DNA of 64,000 bases from Bemisia tabaci (GCF_918797505.1 NC_092794.1:33904122-33968121), one strand, 5' to 3'. Positions 32,311 through 43,757 are shown, numbered from the stretch's first letter. The notes: a model not told the origin generated them from the letters alone. A program made the numbers and translations.

Positions 32311-33258
32311 AAAAACAAACACAAAAAAACCTTGCCAAAAGCAAACAAAAAACCGATTTTGAGATAAATCCCTCGAATGAACTTGAAATCACAAAATCGG
32401 TCGAGGATGTCAACTGAAATTTTCCCCCCTTCAATTATGAGCTCTGCAACAAGCGTGACTCGCTTGAACCTTTTCATACACGAGCCGCACGAATTCAGCT
32501 CTTCTTCTCTCCTCTCCTTCCGTCCATGGACAGAGGTCCAAAATTTTTCGGATTTACTGACGCGACCGGCTGCGGCTTGATGCGTAAACATGGGTGGATT
32601 ACTAAGATGACACAAAAGGTAGAGGGAAACACGTACAACCTGTCGACTTAAGTGGGATTCATTCCGTGAGGGGACTCAACTTCTCTCCACTATAACTATT
32701 CCTCTAATAATTTGGCGATTCAGAAATCCCCTCACTTCTCCGGACCCAACGTGTCCGTTGAAATGTCATCCATGATGTATCCTATACTTAACTGATAGAG
32801 TATATTACTTTCAACCTACCTACCGTCCAAAGCAAATTGTAAGCTCCCTTAAAAAAAAATCCATGTTTCAGGTGAATCATGTTTCGAAAAAGTCTAACAT
32901 GTGGTTATGGAAAAATGGGTCGACTGCATGCAACCGACTTGAAGCCGACTTCAGGGATAAGAAGGCACCGATTCACTGAGAGCATCGAGCCGCAGCCGGT
33001 CGCGTCAGTAAATCCGAAAAATTTTGGACCTCTGTCCATGGACGGAAGGAGAGGAGAGAAGAAGAGCTGAATTCGTGCGGCTCGTGTATGAAAAGGTTCA
33101 AGCGAGTCACGCTTGTTGCAGAGCTCATAATTGAAGGGGGGAAAATTTCAGTTGACATCCTCGACCGATTTTGTGATTTCAAGTTCATTCGAGGGATTTA
33201 TCTCAAAATCGGTTTTTTGTTTGCTTTTGGCAAGGTTTTTTTGTGTTTGTTTTTGTAT
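32311..33258. mobile_element. Nested palindrome, ~270-bp arms
   Basis: 32311-32585 and 32990-33258 are near-perfect inverted copies starting AAAAACAAACACAAAAAAAC. The same 60-70 residue translation appears on opposite strands at 32377-32580 and 32973-33188, which shows symmetry and not a gene. The flanks ...GGACTA and GTATTTTTC... are contiguous in the left arm of the host element (28090-28110), so this is a later insertion. Confidence 0.75.
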
Positions 33259-33504
33259 TTTTCATTTTAATTTTTTCCTTTCGAGTAAGTTTTTGGACAT
33301 TTTTGATAGATTATTCTTAGTGGACTTTGGGAATTCATCAAAGGTTTTTGCCTATCTTATACTTAATTAAAAGGAAGTGACACGTCAATTTCCTCGACCG
33401 GATTTTTTGCCCGAAAAATGTTTTTGAGGGTTTTTGTAGTTTTAATTCTTACACAATATACTTATGGTATACATTAAGAGCTGAAAAGGAATTCACTTGA
33501 ATTT

Positions 33505-33645
33505 TAGCGTGGAGCTCGAAAGAGCACTTCAAGCCTTTGTATGCGAGTAGCTCAATGGAGCACACATCACGCCTTTATAGGTATGCGGTGGCTCAATGGA
33601 GCACCTCACGCACTATAAATTGCACGGAGCTCGAAAGAGCACTTC
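33505..33645 (+). repeat. Array of four GCTC/GAGC mini-hairpins
   Basis: Short stems GCTC-GAAA-GAGC (33513 and 33628) and GCTC-AATG-GAGC (33550 and 33591) recur every 36-41 bases with similar spacers (CACTTCA, CACATCACGCC). They lie just outside the right end of the 5.5-kb element. Confidence 0.6.
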
Positions 33646-33659
33646 ATCCATCTGTATTT

Positions 33660-33830
33660 AAACGAACTCTAAAGAAACTCAATGCGAGGCTCAAACGAAC
33701 TCTCAAGCATTCTTAAAGCGAGGCACAAACGAATCCTAAAGCATCCTTAATATGAGGTTCAAACCAACTCTGAAGGGATCCCAATGCGAAGCTCAAACGA
33801 TCTCTCAAGCATGCAATTATTTTGAGGTTA
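33660..33830 (+). repeat. 34-bp tandem repeats, five copies
   Basis: AAACGAACTCT-like starts fall at 33660, 33693, 33727, 33761 and 33795. The unit reads AAACGAACTCTCAAGCATNC then TTAAAGCGAGGCTC, with several substitutions per copy. It follows directly on the mini-hairpin array and shares the GAGGCTC word with it. Confidence 0.75.
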
Positions 33831-34389
33831 ATTAACCTCTTATGGTACCTATAACAGCAATCTCTTGGATTATCCATTAATCACGAACAAATCTTAATCT
33901 TAGTCTCAGTAACTTCAAATTAATTGGACAATTTATTAAATCACGTCGAGGTCACCATGTTTTTTACTTTAAGAAATAATAACAATTGCAAGTACAACTG
34001 CACACAAAAACTGCATTGAAAAGATAAGAGGATGATAACATACAATTAGGTTATTTGGTATAAAATCATAGCAACATGCTATGGTATGCTCGGCCACCAG
34101 AAAGTGCTGCTCTCTAGTGTAGCCAATGAGGAACGATTAATCCTCAGTTGAATGAAGGAACGGAAATATTCGACCAAGGAAAACTGTAACCCGCAGAAAA
34201 AGACAAAATTCAACTTTTTAACCTTGAAAACAATTGGATTTTGGCCGTTCCTCCGACGGCAACGAGAACCATCCATTTGTCGCCACGGACACTGGTAATG
34301 CTGAAAGAAATCGATCGCAAAGAGCTCTCCCGAGTGGGCGAGCTCAATAAAGGAAAAAAATGAAGTAAACAAAATAAAGTAAAAGAAAA
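33831..34389. other. Unassigned sequence
   Basis: No gene, RNA or clear repeat is seen. Overlapping 97- and 110-codon minus frames (34079-34372 and 34210-34542) cross the neighbouring MITE and the A-rich tract and are not credible. Confidence 0.35.
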
Positions 34390-34554
34390 TGCAGTGGCGT
34401 AGCGTGCTTTGCGATTTATCGATATTTCCCCATTTGCAGCTATGGTAAAAGATCGGTTATTAAAGTGTTCGTTACGAACACCCTGTTTATCGATTCTATT
34501 CATAATTTTAAATGGTAGGTCAATCGATATATCGCAAAGCACGCCACGCTACTG
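34390..34554. mobile_element. Short hAT-like hairpin MITE
   Basis: CAGTGGCGTAGCGTGCTTTG at 34392 is mirrored at 34530-34553 by the complement with two differences. Termini of the CAGTGGCG type are typical of hAT elements. The 8-base flanks (AGAAAATG and AAAATAAG) are similar but not identical, so the target duplication is not proven. Total length is about 160 bases with no coding capacity. Confidence 0.6.
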
Positions 34555-34690
34555 AAAATAAGGTTAAAATAAAATAAAATAAAATAAAAAATGAAAAGTT
34601 AAAAAAGTAAAATAAAGTAAAAAAAGAAAATAAAGGAAACAAATAAAGTAAAGTTAAAAAATAAAATAAAGTATATACAATTAAATTAGT
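34555..34690. repeat. A-rich AAATAAAGTAAA tract
   Basis: Low-complexity A/G/T repeat of the same wording as at 5700 and 12300. It may be a spreading simple repeat or an element tail. Confidence 0.65.
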
Positions 34691-35075
34691 GAGAACGAAA
34701 ACACACCGACTCGGAAAACTGAAAAATATCAAGACACACACAAAACTGCACATTGGATGAAGAAATTAGTCGAAAAAAAATATTTTTGGGGCCAAAATTC
34801 GAGCACTTAAGCAAATTTTAAACGTCCAAGTTGGAACTGATGCACTAACTTCAATGACCTTTATAAAAATTGACCGTCTTTAATGAAAATTGAGCATTTC
34901 CGAGTACCGAGTTGGTGTGTTTTCGATCTCACTGATTCAATTAAAGTGAAAAAATAAAATGTAGTAGAAATAAAATAAATTTTTAAAAAACGAACGAATA
35001 TACTTCTATTTTAAATATCCTAGTCATCCGTTCTAATCAAAGTCAAATCCAAGTTTTTCGGCTCCCATTCTCATC

Positions 35076-35145
35076 GCTCGGTGTAGATCAATCGGTAGGG
35101 TCTTTGACTTGTGTTAGGTAGGTCCCAGATTCAATCCATAACAAT
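35076..35145 (+). repeat. tRNA-derived SINE-like head
   Basis: TAGATCAATCGG near 35083 resembles a pol III A box and GATTCAATCC at 35128-35137 a B box, about 45 bases apart as in tRNA genes. The stems are too degraded for a functional tRNA. The sequence downstream is AT-rich without a clear tail. Confidence 0.4.
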
Positions 35146-35359
35146 AACGTGGACTCCCAATGGTTCATTTAATTTTATTTTTCTGGATTTCGAAAATTAT
35201 TTCCTTAAGTAATCCTTTGGGATGCCTTTTTTTCACCAAACACACTGCTTAATATTTTCCATAAGGCTGATTTCCATGAAGCTGGTTTCCATGCCATATG
35301 CGCATGGAAATGATTCTGGTTTCTGTCCTAGTTTTCCATCGGTTGATTTCCATGCAAAT

Positions 35360-36542
35360 AAGGGGTACGTGCAAAACGGGCCATTTCACGCTCGTGTCGG
35401 ATACCATTGAAACTTGCCCTATTCATTCATCTAACAATGCCCCATGTTTTCCCAAAGTTTCAAGTCCCCAAACAATTTGGGGGGAAGTGGCGGGGGGTCA
35501 AAGTTTAAAATCCGCTAAATTTTCGCGAACTTTTTACTCGAAAACTACTAAATATTTCGAAACGCGGTTTAAACGAGCGTTTTCAGCGTGAAAAGAGCTT
35601 TCAGAAAATGTATAATATCATAGGGTTTTGTCGACTTAAACCCGAGTTATCGCCGTCTCCGAAACGCCGGCACGCTATAAAATGACCCGCTTTTTTGTCA
35701 CGTTCGGGCCGATCCTCAAAATCCTCCATTTTTAATATCTCTGAAAAACTGATATGTTGTTCCTGACTCTCTATGACACCTGTATGTCTTTACCGTATCC
35801 TGGGGAAACGTTTTGTTCGCGAGTTATAAGCGCGGAAAGGAGCGAAAGTCGGGAAAATCGGCTATTTTAAACTGCGCACGGCGACGAATCAGGAGACATG
35901 TGGCAACAGTGCGAGGTCGGCAGAGGAGTGTGATTCGCCGAACTGAGCAGGAGGGGGCGTTCTCCTTCTAACTCATGCGACGCGTGCAGTTCAAAATAAC
36001 CGATTTTCCCGACCTTCGCTCCTTTCCGCGCTTATAACTCGCGAAGAAAACATTTCCCCAGGATACGGTAAAGACATATAGGTGCCATAGAGAGTCAGGA
36101 ACAACATATCAGTTTGTCAAAGAAATTAAAAATGGAGTATTTTGGGGATCGGCCCAAACGTGACAAAAAAGCGGGTCATTTTATAGCGTTCCGGCGCTTC
36201 GGAGGCGATTACTCGGGTTTAAGTCGACAAAACCCTATGATATTATACATTTTCTGCAAGCTCTTTCCACGCTGATAACGCTCGTTTAAACCGCGTTTCG
36301 AAAAATTTAGAATATTTACATAAAAATAACGGATTATTAGAAATATTTAGATTGCTGTTGGAGTAGAAAATTCGCGAAAATTTAGCGGATTTTCAACTTT
36401 GACCCCCCGCCACTTCCCCCCAAAATTGTTTGGGGACTTGAAACTTTGGGAAAACATAGGGCATTGTTAGATGAATAAATAGGGCAAGTTTCAATGGTAT
36501 CCAACACGAGCGTGAAATGGCCCGTTTTGCACGTGCCCCTTT
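35360..36542. mobile_element. 1.2-kb palindrome, ~520-bp arms
   Basis: 35360-35880 and 35981-36542 are inverted copies (ends AAGGGG(T/C)ACGTGCAAAACG). The loop is about 100 bases. The right arm carries about 60 extra bases near 36305-36370, an asymmetric insertion or deletion. No coding capacity is credible; mirror frames (35298-35591 plus and 36393-36584 minus) simply reflect the symmetry. Confidence 0.8.
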
Positions 36543-36646
36543 CGCATGGAGCATTTTCACCAGGGAATACCTATACCTACCCATGATACATCGCGCAAAA
36601 TTAGTGTGAACTTCAATTTTTCAAAAATTGCGTTTTTTATAATATA

Positions 36647-37212
36647 CTAGCTGCTTCAGCTCGATGCGCTCGCTCGCGCCGCTAGCCGGGAGCTCCGCCC
36701 CCTGGACCCCCGGTCACTCGCTCCGCGAGTAATTTTGTTACTACAAGTCATTAAAGGACTTCCTTGAATACGATTTTTTTTTATGTGACGTTACAATATA
36801 TGTTCTCCGTTAAAAACAACCATACAGCTGAAAATAACTGTCAAACTGTCTACCGGTAAGCCGGAAATGTGTCAATTTAAATCGAGGTAAATTTCGCACC
36901 GTCAGTCGCGCAAATCGAAAAACCAAGGGGTGCTGGCACATTTAAAGCCTTAGGGATTTCGTTTAAAAGAAATCCAAAGTAAATCGGTCCATTAGTTTCC
37001 GAGATCGAAGTAGCACAAACTGTCATCCGGTAAGCCGGAAATGTGTCAATTTGAATCGAGGTAAATTTCGCAACGTCGGTTGCGTAAATCGAAAAAACTG
37101 CACACCTACATGCCAAGAGCTTTCGTATAAAAAAATCCCGAGGAAAATCGGTCGAGTAGTTTCCGAGATCGAAGGAGGACAAAAAAGCCTTAGGATATTA
37201 AATATATAAGAT
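36647..37212 (+). mobile_element. Hairpin-cassette element with two 173-bp repeats
   Basis: It starts TATACTAGCTGCTTCAGCTC, followed by GC-rich hairpins including CCCCCTGGACCCCCGG and ACTCGCTCCGCGAGT. It then has two direct repeats beginning CCGGTAAGCCGGAAATGTG at 36854 and 37027, and ends in GATATTAAATATATAAG. The plan (CTAG start, hairpins, tandem repeats, TATATA end) matches the 52-55 kb units although the repeats themselves differ. Confidence 0.6.
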
Positions 37213-39590
37213 TGAGAATGATTTTTTTTATTCACAGGTTCAAACTCGATTTAATCGTAAAACTTATTTACTTTTTACTTATCTACAAACCACTCAAAAC
37301 CATATTATTTTGCGGAGCTTCCGCATGGATCGCCACCTGTGTCAAAGCAGAGTCGAGGTCAGCCTGAGATGTGATGACTGAACGTAAGTAAAGAGGGTGT
37401 AAGGGTGAGGGAAGGGGCAAGGTGCCTTACATACTTTCTCTGGGTCGGGACGGAGGAAAATTATGGAAAAGTAACGATTCAAAATAACGTAATTTATGTT
37501 TCAAGGAGATCTCCAATACAGAGTAGGAAGGAAATTATCATATGATTATTCGAGGAAGAATCTTACATGACGGATTTTCGGTTTCGTGGGGTATCCTGAG
37601 GATATCTTGGAAAACGTGAGGATATTCCTCGGATATTGTGAGGATATATCATTCTATTCCATACGGTATTGATAGAACATCCGTCATCCATACTTCTAAA
37701 TGCTAGCTGGGAATGCTTCGCGGCTGAGAACACCCAGCAAATATTTCAAAATATTTGTACGTATATATTTTCAACGTCGATTTTTGTCGCGTAAATTAAT
37801 TTTTTTGTAAATAAGTCTCGAACATGCTAAGCGTGTGAGGATATGCATACCTCTTTTTTTAAATATTTCTGCGCATTTCACCGCTTATGACGAAATTTGC
37901 CCTGATATAACTGAGATGGTAAGTTGACGATAGGTCGTGTTAGGAGCTACCAACACCGAATATTTTAGAGTCTTAGCATGTATGTATTATTTTTCTTCTG
38001 CTGTTTTTATGTATTTATGTAAACTGCTGTTTATATTTTAAACAAATTACATGCTCGTAAACACGTTTGTCACTTTATCTATCCAGTTCGCTGTGAAATC
38101 CACCACGAGAGTTATTTATTTTACCTAGAATTGCGATACAGGTTTCAGATTCACTGCTGGAGCAGCGAATATTTTAAAAATGTTTATTTTTTAATGTTGA
38201 AAAATATGATTGTTATTGATTCAGAATGCTGTTGGTGTGTTAGCTCGTTCATTTTGCCAATAGTTCGTAATTTTCCGTGGTTAGAGTCGCAGTGGCGAAT
38301 TTTAAAATAAGTATATATTTCCAGCGCTGTTTTTTATTTTTTCATTTTACCTACTTATAGGTAAAACATGTGTTAAGAAGGTAAGATAAGAATTTTTTAT
38401 GCACGTAGTTATGTTTATTGCTGCTTTTCCTTTTCATTCCTACTTACGCCACAGCTCGAATTATAAGATTCATCCTCAGTTTCCATCTGGATGGATTTGC
38501 AGCTGAAGCATACAGCCATATCGCGGCCCTTCGTGAACCCTTCAAAAGGTGGCAAAGGGCGAGGGGGCGAGAAACAGGTTTAACGTGAGAAAAGACACTA
38601 AGAAATACTAGGTAATTGTTCTTACCTCAGGCTGAGATAGTAGCCGAGTCGGGAAAGATAGCCGCGCGATGTTGGCGGTAAGTTTTATACTAAACACAAC
38701 TCAGGGGTGCAACCCCACCCCCTTCTACCCTCCTGCCTCTTGTCATGCCTGCACTCCACAGTCCGCAGCCGCTGTACCAACGGCGTTCATCCGAATAGAC
38801 ACACTGAGTAGCTACCTACGTCATGTTTCCATTGTGAACTAATAAAAACGTTGTCTCTCATTCGCAGCCTTTGCGTCATGTAGGCGAAGTGCCTAAGAGT
38901 TTCTTAAGATCAACATTGCCCGTGTCTAATGAGCCATCGCAATTGATTTGTGACTTGCCAATGACAAAATTCGAATAAATTAAGGACCTAAAGTAACACA
39001 ATTAACTCACACAGGCTTCATACATGAGGCTACTTTTACTTTGGGGTTTAGGGTTTACTGTTTTGATCAAGGGTTGCCCCGGAGACCTGCTTGACCTTCG
39101 ACGCTAAGGTCGCGACTACCAAGGTACACGATCACACATATCATTTATTCGTCCTGCAACTATTACATATCAATACCTATTTTGAATGTTGTAGCCACTG
39201 AGCCAGTCTATAGTCACTTATTTGCTTTAACCTTTCCAAGCCGCCGTCGGGTAGAGCCGCGCTTTTACACACTTTTCAGAGGGATCCACCACCTCGTAAA
39301 TCTGCAATTTTTCAGCAATACTCTAAAACTAATCTTACGATCATGAGAATGTTCTTACCGACAGTATGCAAAAATATTCCTAAAATTACTTTTCAACATT
39401 TTCATAACGACTTCATTCCCAAGATATTTTTAAATACCTATGTTTACGAACATTCCGACTGTATTTTCCACATTATTTAAAACATGCTAGTATTTACAAC
39501 TAGGAGGTATGCCCCCTGGCCGCCACGCGACCCAACCTCCGAGGCGCTGCGCGCTCCCAATAGCCAAATCGTCAAAATCGCCCGTTGACG
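37213..39590. other. Unassigned 2.4-kb stretch
   Basis: No reading frame over 60 codons and no clear repeat architecture. Small features only: GTGAGGATAT words at 37617 and 37646, and an AGCTGGGAATG / ACCCAGCAAATATTT pair near 37705-37745 that may be an element end. Confidence 0.4.
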
Positions 39591-40021
39591 ATTAATATGA
39601 GCAAATAATTTTAATTGAATAACAAAACAGTGTTTCAAAAAAAAAATTCCCGCCAAACAATATTCTTAATAACTTTCTCTCATATTTCAGGCAAATAAGC
39701 CAAAAAAGGGGCCATAGCCTGCAAAAATCCAGGGTAGCAATGTTTTCGATGATTCCTACGACATTTTTGACGTTAAATCCGAATTTCAATTTTGCACCAA
39801 AAAATTCTGACCGGGAAGTTGCCAAATTTCGCAAAAATGGCCTAAAATAAGCTTCTTTGGCGGATTATGGCCTGTAACTCGCAAAGAGTTCATCTGACGA
39901 CAAAATTAGTTATTCTCAAAATTAAGCCTCAATAAATTTCCTAAAACATTTTTAGTGAACATTTTTTTACTAATGGCAAAATTAAACTCACTAAAGGGTG
40001 CTAAACTTCGGAAACAGCAGA

Positions 40022-40055
40022 ATTTGGCATTTTCGCAACCGCGAAAATGCCAAAT
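40022..40055. repeat. Perfect 15-bp hairpin, AACC loop
   Basis: ATTTGGCATTTTCGC at 40022-40036 is followed by loop AACC and the exact complement at 40041-40055. No T-tract follows, so it is not a pol III or bacterial-type terminator. The surrounding 39591-40470 has no supported gene. Confidence 0.7.
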
Positions 40056-40469
40056 GCTTCCAATTGCTTCCAAATTGCTTCCTTTTTCCATCCGTCGAAC
40101 GATGTATTGACAAATAAAATGAAGTTGATGGATGTTTACATGAATTACATGTACCGAGCTCAAAAATAAGAGACTAACTGCATCGCAATGTTGCCAAGAT
40201 TATGTTAAATTGTTTTCTGGCGGTTTATGATCATTCTCACCCCTTATTTCGTTTTTTAAATATATATAGCAACTGTGCCGAGATTTCACCAACACTTTGC
40301 AAAAAAGCTGTCGAAGCGATTTCCTTAAAACTTGGCGAGAATGAAGCTAAGAAACACTTTTAAATGCCTGAAAAATCAAATTTAGAAAAAAAATGCCGCT
40401 GAAACCTAAAAAAAAAGAAAATTTGTCTCTCCCTATACTAATGCAATGCGGATACAAGGTTTTTCATGC

Positions 40470-40580
40470 TCACCGCGCCGAACAGGTTCAATCTTGTTGC
40501 ATGACGTCACGGCATTATAGACGAAATTTTAGGTTTTAGAGGATATTTATCGACGGATATACGTGAAAATTGGTGTCAGG
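40470..40580 (-). repeat. 3' module of a cassette element, minus strand
   Basis: On the minus strand this reads ATTTCGTCTATAATGCCGTG then ACGTCATGCAACAAGATTGA and CCTGTTCGGCGCGGTG, matching the 3' module of the units at 12000 and 53250. It belongs with the minus-strand cassette at 42095-42200. Confidence 0.65.
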
Positions 40581-41980
40581 GGGGGGGGGGGTGTGGCGAG
40601 GAAAAGCGAGAACTCGTACGATCCTGATCGTCAGAAAGCAAGCCTTCCGGAAAGGATCGAGCTTCAGCAGATCAAGCCACAAATTTCGGGTGCCAGATGC
40701 TCGTCGGGACGCCTGGGTTCGGGCGCCAACACACTCGAAGTGCGTAATCAAAAATGTGATTTTCCTGAGGTGAGGACAGGTTTTGCAGGAAAGAATAATG
40801 AGAGCAAATTTGAACGTACTAGAGTCAATTTTTATTGACGAGAAAAGAAAACCATTTCTTGAACACAATTACAAACTTAAAAATTCTCAAAACAAAAAAA
40901 ATAAACTAAATGCGAGATCAAAATTAGGATGATTGAAGACGAATGAGTTGATCGAATTGACTTCTAAAATACTTTGAAAGGAACGGTAAGAGGGACATAA
41001 AATGTTTTCGAACTTTCCAATGAAATTTTCTTTTAATTATTTATTTGACCTTAAATCTCCCAAACAACCGGTGCTACTCACCACGTGCACTCACTCTTGA
41101 ATGGTAGAGTTAGGATTCAAAATAAATATTTTCAAAATAAATTCCAATAACAACCAAAATCCCAGGTGCTACTCAACACGTGCACACTTGGAAATTGATC
41201 AATTAAGAGAGCTTTATTTTTGACTGTACAAAACTTTAATTCAACTAAAGAAATTAATTCCGAAATATGTAAATTTAAAACTCATGTAAATATTTACTAT
41301 ATACTCTCTGTTTACTATAGGAGCTACCCGTAAATGGATGCGTCACACAAGTACACAAATACAACGAGAAGACATACTTTCATTTGCAAGCGTGCTACTC
41401 ATCACGTGCACAGATTCGCAAACGAAAGGATCTGAAAATCGGACAATTGCCGGGTTGACCCGGTTGGGACCCCATTAAATCCATTTCATCTAGCTTTCGT
41501 ATGCGTCGACCAACTTCATTCGACTCCAATAAGTTGAATATACAATTAAATAAATTTTTTCTTACATCAAACTACTTGGCTAAATTAGCTTTACAATTTT
41601 CTTTAATCAATTTGGTGAAAACAATTAATTAATTAAGCTAAAATAATAAATAACCGACTTTTTTCTCAGAAGTCTGAACGACTGAGCCATCGTGCACACG
41701 CTAAACAGCTGGGTAGTCGGGTACAAGAGGTTCCAGATCGCTCCGCGAGAGCGCTCGAGTGGCGCGCGGCGGCCGACCGGTGTACTGCGGTACTCCGCTA
41801 CTTCACCGTCCCTACAGAATGCGCTACTGTCGAAATCACTTGCTACATCTGTAGCCATCGAAATTTTTACATTTGATTAAATCTGGGCACGGTTTAAAAT
41901 TAAACAAAATTTCCTAGGTGATTACTTATTCGAAACTTAAGTGACGGAAAATATTACCGTCACAGGGGGGAGGGGCGACG
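40581..41980. other. Block between minus-strand cassette parts
   Basis: This 1.4 kb separates the 3' module (40470-40580) from the repeats and cassette (41985-42400) of a minus-strand unit, so it may be an insertion. It is bounded by a G run (40577-40590) and GTCACAGGGGGGA (41960). GTGACGG-AAAATATTA-CCGTCAC (41941-41963) is a perfect hairpin. No gene is recognised; a 110-codon minus frame at 40536-40868 overlaps the G run. Confidence 0.35.
41071..41411 (+). repeat. Three GTGCTACTCANCACGTGCAC motifs
   Basis: The 20-base word occurs at 41071-41090, 41166-41185 and 41392-41411 with only the N varying (C, A, T). Its right half contains the palindrome GTGCAC and the E-box CACGTG. The sequence between copies is not obviously repeated, which makes the conservation stand out. 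Confidence 0.7.
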
Positions 41981-41984
41981 ATAA

Positions 41985-42400
41985 ACTCGAATTTTTGGTC
42001 AGATTTTCAAAATACCTAAATCAAAGATGGCGGCTGTGGCCTAAGTGGCAAAGGTGTTATTATTTTTATTATTTTAAGAGTCAATAACTAAGAGGGGCGG
42101 CTCGCGGAGCGAGTCGCAAGTTCATAGCGAAGTGAGGATTCGGGGGTCCAAGGGCACTCCCCAGCTAGGCGTGACAGCTCGCACAGCGAGATAAGATTGA
42201 GAAGATTTTCGAAATTTCAAAATCCAAGGTGGCGGCCGTGGCCTAAAATACTAAGTCAGCTTCTGTTTCATCGATTCTTGTAAAACTCGGGATCAGGGAG
42301 TAGTTTACGACGGGAAACTTGAATTTTTTGTCAGATTTTCAAAATTAAAAATCCAAGATGGCGGCCGTGGCTTAAAATGTTAGGTCGGCTCCTGTTTCAG
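41985..42400 (-). repeat. Cassette and ~130-bp repeats, minus strand
   Basis: GATGGCGGC words (42029, 42231 as GGTGGCGGC, 42358) are minus-strand starts of the ~130-bp repeat. Between them, 42095-42200 is the hairpin cassette read backwards (CTCGCGGAGCGAG at 42111, GCTCGCACAGCGAG at 42177). This is a diverged unit in opposite orientation to those at 6 and 52 kb. Confidence 0.7.
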
Positions 42401-42894
42401 AGTGCGCCTAACGGGCGAAATCCGAACGAAAAATACTCGTATACACCTTTTCGCAAGTGTACTTTACGGATAGGACCGAACCTATCCGAAGAGTACCGAA
42501 GCTGCCCGAACGCAAAGGTACACGATGGTGACGTCATTGACCGATGGACCCCGAATGGGACGCACGAAAAGCAGCTGAGTTACACCGAAATACGCGGCAT
42601 ATTTAAAAAAACGGAGAAATCAATTCGGTAGCGAAGAAATTAAGAATCAGCCCCCAGCAGTATTAAAGTCATTTTCTTTATTAAACTCTTTCAAGACATG
42701 TAACCATTTGAGCCATAGCATCTGAATAATTTTTAACCGGTAGTTTTATATTACTCACCTTCAGTTTTATTTAAGCTTCAGCTGAATTGCTGTTCCTGTG
42801 AAAAGAGAGTTACATAAATTTTTCCTTAAATCTTCCAGGAAACTGAAGTTAAAATAGTGTAGATATAAGACTCTCTTGCAATATTGTGAAAGCG
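42401..42894. other. Unassigned sequence
   Basis: An 84-codon plus frame (42377-42631) starts in the preceding repeat and shows no domain. Imperfect GGATAGG/CCTATCC pairing occurs near 42468-42490. Nothing else is supported. Confidence 0.35.
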
Positions 42895-42955
42895 ATTAGG
42901 TAGGTACCTAGCGTACGTAGGTAGGTAGGTAGGTAGGTAGGCAGGTCGTAGGTTA
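42895..42955 (+). repeat. GTAG microsatellite
   Basis: About six perfect GTAG units at 42919-42942, with imperfect copies on either side. Confidence 0.85.
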
Positions 42956-43043
42956 GGGTGTTTCTTATTTTTTAAATTTTCGAATTCGAAGGAGGTCTTG
43001 GTCTCAAAAGTTGATATGTGGATAGATTTAGAAGCCTTGTAGA

Positions 43044-43095
43044 GCTGGTAAGAACCGGGAAATTCGCCAGAAATGATGCCCCGGTTCTTACCAGC
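43044..43095. repeat. Perfect 16-bp hairpin
   Basis: GCTGGTAAGAACCGGG at 43044-43059 and its exact complement at 43080-43095 enclose a 20-base loop. No T-run follows. A C-run of about 17 bases lies 220 bases downstream (43310-43327). Confidence 0.7.
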
Positions 43096-43517
43096 CCCGC
43101 AACGAAAAAAGAGGGGGGCAGCGGGGGTTTTATGGATGTTTCCGTCCTTAAAGTGGGCGGCAGTCCCTATATTGCAGTTCTCCAACTGGTCGCACCGTTT
43201 CAAGGGTTCTCGTCAAGTTCTACTCGGAGTTTCACTCGGATTTGATGCTAAGTTTGAAGCTCTTCTGTGACTTTTCGCATTTTAATGCAATGTTTCATTG
43301 TAACAGGCCCACCCCCCCCCCCCCCCCTTCGGGAGGCTGTGGTGGCCCGGGGGCAATATGAAGACTTCGGTATCAGACTTGGAGTATTCGAGGACTCTTT
43401 GAAAAGAGAAACGGTATGTCCAAGAGCCGCCGAAGCTATTCTAAAAAATGAAGGTACGGACCCCCTAAATAACCTTTGGACCCCCCTAACTTTTGATAGG
43501 GGGGTCCGATCGACTTC

Positions 43518-43757
43518 CGGTTTGCGCCAATAAATTTCTTTTTTCATGCGCTTTCTAACGATGTATCACATGATGGGGGTTGCCATTTGAGATTTTTGAG
43601 TTGCCCCCCCTCCCCCTGGGCGGGGTGAAGAACTGGAGAGTACCTCAAAAAGTTTCCCCCTCGATATGAGGAAGGACGCCACAAATCGCAAATCGATATC
43701 ATAATTAGAACTAAAGTTATGGCCAGTGGTGCGTAACTTTTGAATAACCCTGTATGA
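43518..43757 (+). repeat. CCCTGTAT module, copy A
   Basis: It opens CCGGTTTGCGCCAATAAATT, passes ACGATGTATCACATGATGGG and a G/C-rich centre, and closes AACTTTTGAATAACCCTGTAT. The same ordered landmarks recur at 49909, 58096 (inverted), 59187 and 62568. The closing half is the more variable one in this copy. Confidence 0.7.

Larger units (their letters stand above)
27912..33442. mobile_element. 5.5-kb element with ~350-bp inverted ends
   Basis: 27912-28280 is mirrored by 33442 back to 33259 and then 32312 back to about 32115. The ends are AAACTACAAAAACCCTCAAA and its complement. The right arm is split by a nested palindrome at 32311-33258. The interior 28290-32110 has no reading frame of convincing length and no recognisable transposase; it is AT-rich with degenerate repeats at 31030-31520. 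This is a large non-autonomous or decayed TIR element sitting just downstream of the Helitron gene. Confidence 0.65.

Noticed and set aside
34390..34554. 8-bp target-site duplication of the hAT-like MITE
   Set aside because: The flanks are only similar and lie in A-rich low complexity, where such similarity is expected by chance.
41680..41760. tRNA-like word TGGCTCAGTCG on the minus strand
   Set aside because: No B box follows at the right distance and no cloverleaf can be drawn.
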